DNA of 32,912 nucleotides from Acidimicrobiaceae bacterium (GCA_013044285.1 JABEUS010000042.1:1-32912), one strand, 5' to 3'. Counted from the stretch's first letter, positions 9,573 to 17,115 are shown. Numbers and translations: made by a program. The notes: generated by a model not told the origin, from the sequence alone.

Positions 9573-10906
9573 ACTTTCGCAGCCGGGTTATTCTCACGAC
9601 CGCCATCGCGGCGGCGCTCGCGGTCGTTCTCGCGGCCTCGGCCTCGTTCGTCGCGGCCCGCAACGCCCTGCTGCACTCGGCCGACGCCTCACTCCAAAAC
9701 GCCGCGGCGGGCGTCCTCTCGGGCAATCCCGCCCTGGTCGACGGGGGCGGTACGCAGGTCTCGTACTACATCGGCAACGGAGAGTGCATCCAGACCCGGT
9801 GTCTACCCGCTAACAACACCATTCGGACCATTGCCGCGGCCGGTCGTGGGGAGCGGATTCAGAGTATTTCGGTGGGTTCCATCACCTTTCGTGAGTTGGT
9901 GGTGGGTCTGCCCACCGGGACTACCCTCGTCGAGGGCCAGGGTTTTACCTTTCGATCTCCGGCCCCCCTGGCCGCCGTGTTCACCGAGAATTTCTCGGGT
10001 CAGGTAGCCGAACTTCACAAACTGGTCGGAACACTGATCATCGTGGCGGCCGGGGCGATGTTGATCGCCCTCGTACTCGGAGTCACCTTGGCGCGAAACG
10101 CTCTTCACCCACTCGAAGAGGTAACTGACGAGATCGAAGAGATCGCGACCACACTCGATATTGGCCGACGACTGGACGAGGGCGGAGCCGACGAGCTTGG
10201 TCGTCTGCGCGCCACCTTTAACGAGTTGCTCGACACGGTGGAGGCGTCCCAATCACTCCAGCGCCAGCTGGTTCTCGACGCCTCTCACGAACTGCGCACT
10301 CCCCTCACCTCCTTACGCACCAACGCGTCCATGCTGACCTACCTCGACCGAATGAACGCCGACGACCGCGAGCAGATCGCCCTGGACATGACCATGCAGG
10401 TCGACGAATTGGCGGCTCTCATTGGTGACCTGGGAGAACTCGCCCGCGGTGAGCGCTCCGAAGGACCCGTGGTGGAACTACACCTCGACGAGTGCGTGGA
10501 GGACATTGTGGACGTGGCCCGGACCCACGCGCGCACCAAAAACATCGATATCGACCTCACGGCCGCTCCCTCACGAATTGAGGGACGACACGACCGACTA
10601 GAGCGAGCGGTGTCCAATCTCCTCACGAACGCCGTGAAGTTCACCCCGGAAGGGGGGCACGTTCGCGTAGAGACTTTCGAGGGCACGATCGTCGTGGCCG
10701 ACTCCGGACCGGGCATCGCCGAGGCCGATATCCCCCACGTCTTTGAGAGATTCTGGCGCTCCGCGAGTTCACGGGGACTCCCGGGATCAGGACTCGGACT
10801 CTCCATTGTCGACCAAGTCGTGAAGGAGTTCGGAGGGACCGTGAGCGTCGATCGAGACCCTCTCCTCGGCGGGGCTCGGTTCACCATGAGACTGCCCACT
10901 CTCTGA
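9569..10906 (+). CDS. HAMP-containing sensor histidine kinase (MprB-like)
   Basis: 445 aa; two TM segments, HAMP, DASHELRTPLTSLRTNA H-box, NLLTNAVKFTPEGG N-box, VADSGPGIAEADIPHVFERFWR, GSGLGLSIV. ATGA overlap with the response regulator. Confidence 0.97.
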   Translation: MNFRSRVILTTAIAAALAVVLAASASFVAARNALLHSADASLQNAAAGVLSGNPALVDGGGTQVSYYIGNGECIQTRCLPANNTIRTIAAAGRGERIQSISVGSITFRELVVGLPTGTTLVEGQGFTFRSPAPLAAVFTENFSGQVAELHKLVGTLIIVAAGAMLIALVLGVTLARNALHPLEEVTDEIEEIATTLDIGRRLDEGGADELGRLRATFNELLDTVEASQSLQRQLVLDASHELRTPLTSLRTNASMLTYLDRMNADDREQIALDMTMQVDELAALIGDLGELARGERSEGPVVELHLDECVEDIVDVARTHARTKNIDIDLTAAPSRIEGRHDRLERAVSNLLTNAVKFTPEGGHVRVETFEGTIVVADSGPGIAEADIPHVFERFWRSASSRGLPGSGLGLSIVDQVVKEFGGTVSVDRDPLLGGARFTMRLPTL

Positions 10907-10968
10907 GGTTTTCGAACTTCTTAACGGAGACTGGCACGTTTCTCAGCCGAGACTGCGATGCTGGAAGG

Positions 10969-11274
10969 GTGACCCCCACACCCCGTACCCCCCAACAACG
11001 GGATCGTCGATTCGCCCGCGTTCGCCTCGTTTCTCGATCTATCTTTTTCGGCTCGACCGCCTTCTCCGTCCTGACGGTGGGCTACCTCTCCTCGATTACC
11101 CACCTTCATTCCAACGTGGTCGTGGCGCCGACCACCACGACCACCACCCCCGCCGGCGTGAGCGGCGCCAGCGGAGCGACGGGGTCAACGGCCACGACAC
11201 CCACCACTGCACCAACGACCACCACCACCACCACGTGTTACACGACTCCGTCGGGTAACACCCTCTGCAACTAA
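10969..11274 (+). CDS. Single-TM protein with Thr/Gly/Ser-rich low-complexity tail (hypothetical)
   Basis: 101 aa from GTG; hydrophobic segment SIFFGSTAFSVLTVGYLSSI, then VVVAPTTTTTTPAGVSGASGATGSTATTPTTAPTTTTTTTCYTTPSGNTLCN*. 4 nt upstream of the apbE start and codirectional. Confidence 0.65.
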   Translation: MTPTPRTPQQRDRRFARVRLVSRSIFFGSTAFSVLTVGYLSSITHLHSNVVVAPTTTTTTPAGVSGASGATGSTATTPTTAPTTTTTTTCYTTPSGNTLCN

Positions 11275-11278
11275 TTCC

Positions 11279-12166
11279 GTGCGCTTCGAGGTCTGGGGAA
11301 TGAGCGGGTCGGTGCACACCTCGGGAGGACTCGATCTCGCCGACGCCGAAGAACGACTCTGGTTCTGGGTGGGCGAGATTGACCGCGCCTGTAATCGATT
11401 TCGACCCGACTCGGAGATCTCTCGACTCAACGCCACGCCCGGCCTCCACCACGTCTCGCCCACCCTCTCTCTCGCCCTCAGCGCCGCGGCGAAGGCCTAC
11501 GACATCAGTTCGAGAGCGTGTGATTCCACGATCTTGTCGAGTCTCGAGGCGTGGGGCTACGACCGTGACTTCGCTCAACTAGCGACGGAGGGCGAGGTGC
11601 CCTCTCCAACTCCGGCCCCGGGTTTCGAGCGCGCTCACTTCGACCCCGCCACCTCAACGGTGAGTCTCGAACCCGGTGTTCGCCTGGACCTCGGCGCGAG
11701 TGCCAAAGCCCTCCTCGCCGACCTCGTCGTCGCCGACGTCTCGGAGCGTGGAGGGGTGTGCGTCGAAGTGGGTGGAGACGTCGCTCTGGCCGGAGCCGGA
11801 CCGGAGGGGCCGTGGGTGATTGGCGTGAGCGACTCGCTCACCATCACCGGCCACGAACCCCGGGTCGCCATGACCGCGGGCGCCCTCGCCACCTCCTCGA
11901 CGAGAGTCCGTTCCTGGACCCGACAGTCGCTCCCGGTCCACCACATCATCGACCCGGCGACTGGACGTCCGGCCGAAGGGCCCTTCGTGAGCGCCACCGT
12001 CAGCGCCACCGACTGCGTGAGCGCCAACGCCCTATCCACCGCCGCTCTCATCTGGGGCGAGGATGCACCGTTTCGAATCGCCCAGGGTGGTAGCGCCGCC
12101 CGTTTGGTGAAGCGTGACGGCACCCTCGTTCTCGTGGGAGGATGGCCACAAGAGGAGAACTCGTGA
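11279..12166 (+). CDS. FAD:protein FMN transferase (ApbE family)
   Basis: 295 aa from GTG; SEISRLNATPG, RLDLGASAKALLADLVV, CVEVGGDVALAG, GPWVIGV, VHHIIDPATGRPA. Motif order matches ApbE. Confidence 0.93.
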   Translation: MRFEVWGMSGSVHTSGGLDLADAEERLWFWVGEIDRACNRFRPDSEISRLNATPGLHHVSPTLSLALSAAAKAYDISSRACDSTILSSLEAWGYDRDFAQLATEGEVPSPTPAPGFERAHFDPATSTVSLEPGVRLDLGASAKALLADLVVADVSERGGVCVEVGGDVALAGAGPEGPWVIGVSDSLTITGHEPRVAMTAGALATSSTRVRSWTRQSLPVHHIIDPATGRPAEGPFVSATVSATDCVSANALSTAALIWGEDAPFRIAQGGSAARLVKRDGTLVLVGGWPQEENS

Positions 12167-12831
12167 TTGCCCTCACTACTCCGTATCTCTGGTACGCCAC
12201 CCGAGCAACCGGTATTGCAGCCATGTTGCTCTTCACCCTCGTCGTCTGCCTCGGCGCGCTGGTCACCACGCGAGCGGGGGGCACCTTTATCGGACGCTTC
12301 GAAGTCAACGAGATTCACCGATCCATTTCGTTCAGCGCCATCGTCTTTCTCATTATTCACATCGTGACAACGATCCTCGACGCGTTCGTGTCGACCGGAC
12401 CGATTTCGGCGGTCGTGCCCTTCACCTCGAGCTACAAGACTCTCCCGGTGTCTCTCGGTACGGTCGCCTTCGACCTGATTGTGGCCGTCTGGATTTCGAG
12501 CCTGATGAAGGTCCGCATTAAGAACGTGACCTGGCGATTCATTCACTGGTTCAGTTGGCTCGCGTGGGTCACCTCCCTCCTACACGCCTACACCACCGGT
12601 ACCGACGCCCGTCACGGAATAGTTTTCGTCGTTCTGATCGCCTCCACGCTCGCGGGTGTCGCCGCGGCGCTCTGGCGAATCTTCGCTCGACCCGCTCGAG
12701 CCGCGGGGCGTACCGCACTCTCGCCCCTGGCTCACGCCCCGACCCAATCTCGTAAGTCGAATCCCCCGCACTTTCCCCGCGTTCCCACCGCGCAACGCCC
12801 GGTGCGCCCGAGTCAGCGAGGACGCCGATGA
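12163..12831 (+). CDS. Ferric-reductase-like (FRD/cytochrome-b type) transmembrane protein
   Basis: About 222 aa; hydrophobic helices with paired histidines (NEIHRS, IIHIVTTIL, FIHWFSWL, SLLHAYTTGTD). GTG at 12163 gives a GTGA overlap with apbE; ORF-track start at 12142 is an in-frame alternative. Confidence 0.85.
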   Translation: MIALTTPYLWYATRATGIAAMLLFTLVVCLGALVTTRAGGTFIGRFEVNEIHRSISFSAIVFLIIHIVTTILDAFVSTGPISAVVPFTSSYKTLPVSLGTVAFDLIVAVWISSLMKVRIKNVTWRFIHWFSWLAWVTSLLHAYTTGTDARHGIVFVVLIASTLAGVAAALWRIFARPARAAGRTALSPLAHAPTQSRKSNPPHFPRVPTAQRPVRPSQRGRR

Positions 12832-14105
12832 TTCCTCCGCGCACCCTGCCGAGACTCTTCGCCGGAGCCGGCGAACGTCCGAACAGTCTGACTCAGCATC
12901 TCGACATCTTTGGGGGTAACTCCCGAGTGGAGGACCCCTACGCCGAACTCCAAGGGTCGGGTCTCCTCGGCCGGGGTGGAGCGGGGTTCCCTACGGCGAA
13001 GAAGGTAGAGCTGCTACGCACTCAGCGGGGCCACCACAAGTTCGTCGTGGTGAACGCTATGGAGGGAGAACCGGCCGCCCACAAGGACTTCCGCCTTCTC
13101 TCGACCAATCCCCACCTCGTCCTTGAGGGGGCCGAAGTCCTCGCGCGCCTCATCGGGGCCGACCGGATTGCGATCTGCGTCGCCCGCGACAACCCCACCC
13201 TGGTCAACCACGTCGAACGCGCGGTCCACGAACGAGCTCGGCAGAACTCACGGGGTCCGGCTATCGATCTTCACACCCCCCCGTGGCGCTACATCGCTGG
13301 GGAGGAGTCGGCTCTCGTGAACTGGCTCGATGGTCGAGAGTCCCTCCCCCAATTTCGGCGCCACAAGCCCAGTATCTTGCACATCGGCCGGGGGGCGGCC
13401 CTCGTCGATAACGCGGAGACCTGCGCCAACGTCGCCCTGATCGCCCGCTACGGAGCGCAGTGGTTCCGCAGCCTCGGCACCTCCGGACACCCGGGTTCTA
13501 CGGTCGTGTCGATCACCGGCGCGGTGGTCCAACCGACCGTCCTCGAAGTGAACGTGGGAACGACCCTCCGGGCCATCCTGGAGTCGGCACGGGCTGACAC
13601 CTCCCCTCAAGCCGTCCTGCTGGGTGGCTACGGCGGGCTCTGGGTGGGACCAGAGATGCTGGACGCTCCCTACGCCAACGACGCCCTCGGACAAGCCGGT
13701 CTCTCGATCGGCGCCGGAATCGTGGTGGCACTCCCCCGTCAAGCCTGCGGACTCGTCGAGTCGCACCGGGTCGTTCGCTGGATGGCCCACGAGAGTGCCC
13801 GCCAGTGTGGCCCGTGCGCCTTCGGGCTTCCCGCCATCGCCGACGATCTGGCCCACGTAATTCGGGGCGGACGCGACGGAGTCAGTGCGCGCACTCGACT
13901 CGAAGAAAGGTGCGCCAGCGTCGAAGGGCGCGGCGCGTGTCGACACCCGGACGGTGTCATCCGCTTCGTGCGCAGCGCCCTGGCCGTGTTCAGCGCCGAC
14001 CTCGACCACCACCTAGCGGGGGCCCCGTGCGCGGGAGCCCGCGACCGGCAGCGCTACCTCGCCGTTCCCTCACTAGAAAAAGAGGAGGAGCTCGTATGGG
14101 AGTAA
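12828..14105 (+). CDS. NuoF-like NADH-binding/SLBB/iron-sulfur protein
   Basis: 425 aa; GRGGAGFPTAKKVELL, VVNAMEGEPAAHKD, YIAGEESALVNWLDG, NAETCANVALIARYG, SLBB-like VLEVNVGTTLRAIL, ESARQCGPCAFGLPAIADDL, GRGACRHPDG. ATGA overlap with the preceding gene. Confidence 0.92.
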   Translation: MIPPRTLPRLFAGAGERPNSLTQHLDIFGGNSRVEDPYAELQGSGLLGRGGAGFPTAKKVELLRTQRGHHKFVVVNAMEGEPAAHKDFRLLSTNPHLVLEGAEVLARLIGADRIAICVARDNPTLVNHVERAVHERARQNSRGPAIDLHTPPWRYIAGEESALVNWLDGRESLPQFRRHKPSILHIGRGAALVDNAETCANVALIARYGAQWFRSLGTSGHPGSTVVSITGAVVQPTVLEVNVGTTLRAILESARADTSPQAVLLGGYGGLWVGPEMLDAPYANDALGQAGLSIGAGIVVALPRQACGLVESHRVVRWMAHESARQCGPCAFGLPAIADDLAHVIRGGRDGVSARTRLEERCASVEGRGACRHPDGVIRFVRSALAVFSADLDHHLAGAPCAGARDRQRYLAVPSLEKEEELVWE

Positions 14106-14344
14106 TACGTCGCCACGGCCAGTTCGTCATCCGCGTCAATCCCATTCTCTGCGACGGATTCGGGCACTGTGCCGAGTTGGCCCCGGAGATCATTCACCTC
14201 GACGAGTGGGGCTACCCGGTCATCGACCCCGAGCCGATCCCTCTCGCCGATGTCGGGGCACTCACGTCCGCTCGCTACGCGGAACGCGGGTGCCCCCGTC
14301 AGGCGCTCTTTATCGAGCGAATCCCCGAGCCCGGGGCCCGGTGA
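14096..14344 (+). CDS. Ferredoxin, CX5C...CP type (probable 3Fe-4S)
   Basis: 82 aa: MGVIRRHGQFVIRVNPILCDGFGHCAELAPEIIHLDEWGYPVIDPEPI...ARYAERGCPRQALFIE. Overlaps the NuoF-like gene by 10 nt; GAGGAGCTC SD upstream. Confidence 0.9.
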   Translation: MGVIRRHGQFVIRVNPILCDGFGHCAELAPEIIHLDEWGYPVIDPEPIPLADVGALTSARYAERGCPRQALFIERIPEPGAR

Positions 14345-14385
14345 CTTCGCGGTACCCCCTCGCCAGCGAGTAGTGTGGTCAGGCC

Positions 14386-14487
14386 ATGGGATCTCTGATT
14401 AAGAAGCGCCGTAAGCGCATGCGCAAGAAGAAGCACAAGAAGATGCTGAAGCGAACTCGCTTCCAGCGTCGCGCTGCCGGTAAGTAG
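14386..14487 (+). CDS. Small basic ribosomal protein bS22-like (AURKAIP1/COX24-domain)
   Basis: 33 aa read manually, not in ORF track: MGSLIKKRRKRMRKKKHKKMLKRTRFQRRAAGK. Recalls the mycobacterial 33 aa bS22 pattern (MGS-IKKRRKRM-KKKH-K-L-RTR-QRR--GK). Confidence 0.92.
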   Translation: MGSLIKKRRKRMRKKKHKKMLKRTRFQRRAAGK

Positions 14488-14489
14488 TC

Positions 14490-15227
14490 CTAACGCCCCT
14501 CGGGGGGCGTCGTGTGAGACCTCACCCAGCGGAGTGGACCGTCGGGACTCTTCACGTCTCGATCCCCACTGACGTCACCCACGACGAAGATCGTTGATCC
14601 CGAGCCGGCCAGGCGTACGTCGTCGTAGCGCGCTCGAGCCCAGTCCAGCACTCGACCCAATCGGGGTTCGACGGCGCGGGCCGCCACTTCTAAGTCGTTC
14701 CCACTACTCTTCGCTGAACGCCAACCTTCATCGAAGGCCTGGTAGACCCGCGGCGTGGGAATGACGAAGTTCGTCAGGAGTAGCGTGACCGTGCGCTCCT
14801 CGAACTCGAGGGGCGTGACGATCTCCCCGACCCCCTCGACGAGAGCGCGACCACCCACGAGACAGAACGGAACGTCACCCCCGAGGGTGACGGCGTCACG
14901 CGGTTCTCGCCATCGGGCCCACCGCAGAATCGCCGCGGCGTCGGCGCTTCCTCCGCCGAGACCACCTCCCGAGGGGATGACTTTGGTCAGACGAACTCCC
15001 GCACGCCGATTCACGAAGTGGAGAGCCCGGGCGACTAAGTTCTCGGATCCCGCGGGCACGTCGGTCCCGCCTCCTTCGACCACGAGAAAGTCTCCTTGTT
15101 CATCGAGATCCAACTCGTCGGCGAAGTCGAGGCTGCACATCTCCGATCGCAAGAGGTGAAATCCGTCGGGCCGCTGACCCGTGACCTCGAGGGTCCACGT
15201 GAGCTTGGCGGGAGCTCGCAGCCTCAC
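14490..15227 (-). CDS. ispE: 4-diphosphocytidyl-2-C-methyl-D-erythritol kinase
   Basis: 245 aa; RAPAKLTWTLEVTGQRPDGFHLLRSEMCSLDFADEL, IPSGGGLGGGSADAAAILRW, GGDVPFCLVGGRALVEGVGE, LAGSGSTIFV. Confidence 0.95.
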   Translation of the reverse strand: MRLRAPAKLTWTLEVTGQRPDGFHLLRSEMCSLDFADELDLDEQGDFLVVEGGGTDVPAGSENLVARALHFVNRRAGVRLTKVIPSGGGLGGGSADAAAILRWARWREPRDAVTLGGDVPFCLVGGRALVEGVGEIVTPLEFEERTVTLLLTNFVIPTPRVYQAFDEGWRSAKSSGNDLEVAARAVEPRLGRVLDWARARYDDVRLAGSGSTIFVVGDVSGDRDVKSPDGPLRWVRSHTTPPEGR

Positions 15228-16039
15228 CGACTCGCCGCCAGAGTGGCGAACTCTTCGAGTGAGAGTTCCTCGGGGCGCCTCGTTCCATCAATCCCCGCGC
15301 GCTCGAAGACCCCCTCCGTGGCCCAATCTGCGAGGGACCGTCGAAGCATCTTTCGGCGCTGCTGAAACGCCTGACGAACAACGGTAAAGAGTTCGCTTTC
15401 CCCGACGAAGGAGAGGTCCACGGCAACGGCGGGCCTCCGTCGCAACTCCACGAGAGCCGACTCCACCTTGGGGCGAGGATAAAAGACCGTGGGCGGGACG
15501 CCTCCCACTACTCGAGCCTGAGCAAAGTACGCGATACGAACCGACACCGCTCCGTAGGCCTCGTCACCCGGGCCCGCGGCCATACGCTCGCCCACCTCTC
15601 GTTGGACCATCACCAACATCCGCGTGACGTCGGGAACGTCTTCGAGGAGCCTCAGGACGAGGGGGGTCGCCACGTTGTAGGGGAGATTAGCCACGACGAT
15701 CGCCGGCTGGCCCGCGGTGAGCGGAGAGAAGTCGAACTCCAGAGCGTCTCCGTGATGAACGACGACTCCGTGAGGCTCCACCACCTCACGTAAGACGGGC
15801 ATCACGTAGCGATCCACCTCCACGACGTCGAGTCGGGCCCCCGTTTCGACGAGGGCGAGCGTGAGTGAACCCAGTCCTGGTCCAATTTCGATGACGTGGT
15901 CGCCGACGCCCACGTCCGCCAATCGGGCGATGCGTCGAACGGTGTTGGGATCCACGACGAAGTTCTGTCCGAGCGCGCGCGAGGGCGTAAGGCCGTGCGC
16001 CTCTAGGAGTGCCACCACGTCACGTCGGGAGTGGGTCAC
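15224..16039 (-). CDS. rsmA: 16S rRNA dimethyladenosine transferase
   Basis: 271 aa; ALGQNFVVDPNTVRRIARLA, VIEIGPGLGSLTLALVETGARL, VVANLPYNVATPLVLRLLE, MVQREVGERMAA. 4 nt overlap with ispE. Confidence 0.97.
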   Translation of the reverse strand: MTHSRRDVVALLEAHGLTPSRALGQNFVVDPNTVRRIARLADVGVGDHVIEIGPGLGSLTLALVETGARLDVVEVDRYVMPVLREVVEPHGVVVHHGDALEFDFSPLTAGQPAIVVANLPYNVATPLVLRLLEDVPDVTRMLVMVQREVGERMAAGPGDEAYGAVSVRIAYFAQARVVGGVPPTVFYPRPKVESALVELRRRPAVAVDLSFVGESELFTVVRQAFQQRRKMLRRSLADWATEGVFERAGIDGTRRPEELSLEEFATLAASR

Positions 16040-17115
16040 CAGTTAACGCGAACGGGAATGACGCCCTTAGATAAGGGAGCCAGTTCCGCAAACTGAGTCT
16101 GCGAGAGGTCGACGGCGTGATCTCCCGTCGACCCTTCGCGATCCGTGACCACGCAAGAAATGGTGCGACCGTTCGACAGATTGGTCACGGTTACTCGAGT
16201 CCCGAAAGGGAGGTACCAGGTAGCGCAACGTCCGGGGATGTAGGAGTACCAGGTAGCGATACCGAGCTTCTCCCTGGTCACCAGGTGACGGGTCGGATGC
16301 GCGGACGGGCCGTGGCGCACGACGTGGTGAACGGGTGGTGGCGAACGGTGCCGGCCCACGGGGATCTTCGTCGCGACGTGGTGGGTCGGACGAAGAGTTC
16401 CGTGATGGTGTGCGGGAGACTTCGCCGCGACGTGGTGAATCTTGGGCGCGACGGGACGGTGCCTCGTGACCACGGGACGGGTTTTCACCGCTACCGAGGA
16501 CAAGAGAGCACTCGCCGACGCCGGCGACGAGCTCACGAGCAGCGTGACTGTCGACAGGCGCGGCACACTCGATCCGGGGGCGGGAATCTCTCCGACGACC
16601 CGGACCCAGGTGGACGACGCCGCGCCCGGACCTTGGGTCGAGTAGTAGAGCTGGGCCCCGTACATCACCGAGTGCACGGCATTCGGGGAGAGTCCGACGA
16701 CGTTGGGCATCGGCTCCAACCCTCCGGTGGGGGCCACCGGAGCGGGGGAGGTGGTCACAATCAGAGTGACCGTGGAAAGGAGCGGAACGGTGGTTCCCGC
16801 CGCCGGAATCTCTCCAACGACTCGAACCCAGCTCGCGTTACTGGACCCCGGACCTCGGGTCGAGTAGAAGAGCTGGTCCTGGTACATCACCGAATGGACG
16901 GCGCTCTGGGAGAAACCCACGACGTTAGGCATGACTTCATAGGCGCCCGAACCGGAGGCCTCCGCCAGAGCCGGCGTGAGGACCGTCACCGCCATCGCGA
17001 AAACCGCGACGATGGCTACCAGCATCGGCGAACCCACTCGAGCCCGGCGGTGTTGAGTACTCAGATCTCTACCCTCTTGGTCTCGGGTACCGCCCAGGCG
17101 ATACCGCTTGCACAA
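16036..17115 (-). CDS. Secreted PASTA-like repeat / His-rich linker / RlpA-like DPBB protein
   Basis: Up to 359 aa (TTG start at 17115 uncertain; internal GTG/ATG near VGSPMLVAIV possible). Signal-like MLVAIVAVFAMAVTVLTPALAEA; two repeats (MPNVVGxSxxAVHSVMYxxQLxYSTxGPGxxxxxWVRVVGEIPAxGxxVPxLSTVTLxV); His-rich linker; C-terminal GIATWYSYIPGRCATWYLPFGTRVTVTNLSNGRTISCVVTDREGSTGDHAVDLSQTQFAELAPLSKGVIPVRVNW (RlpA-like double-psi beta-barrel). Confidence 0.85.
   Translation of the reverse strand: MCKRYRLGGTRDQEGRDLSTQHRRARVGSPMLVAIVAVFAMAVTVLTPALAEASGSGAYEVMPNVVGFSQSAVHSVMYQDQLFYSTRGPGSSNASWVRVVGEIPAAGTTVPLLSTVTLIVTTSPAPVAPTGGLEPMPNVVGLSPNAVHSVMYGAQLYYSTQGPGAASSTWVRVVGEIPAPGSSVPRLSTVTLLVSSSPASASALLSSVAVKTRPVVTRHRPVAPKIHHVAAKSPAHHHGTLRPTHHVATKIPVGRHRSPPPVHHVVRHGPSAHPTRHLVTREKLGIATWYSYIPGRCATWYLPFGTRVTVTNLSNGRTISCVVTDREGSTGDHAVDLSQTQFAELAPLSKGVIPVRVNW
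16528..16932 (-). repeat. Two tandem PASTA-like repeats within the RlpA-like gene
   Basis: About 61 aa units at roughly 16750-16932 and 16528-16710, near-identical in MPNVVG..AVHSVMY..QL.YST.GPG and WVRVVGEIPA...STVTL.V. Confidence 0.75.

Noticed and set aside
11130-11240. ACC/ACG-rich tandem repeat, possible CRISPR or minisatellite
   Set aside because: It is an in-frame Thr-codon run in the 101 aa protein; no spaced repeat-spacer structure.
11635-12546. 303 aa minus-strand ORF
   Set aside because: Antisense to apbE/FRD genes; no motif.
13248-14012. 254 aa minus-strand ORF
   Set aside because: Antisense shadow of the NuoF-like gene.
16528-16932. Direct repeats that could suggest an intergenic array
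   Set aside because: They are in-frame protein domain repeats (PASTA-like), not a CRISPR or mobile repeat.
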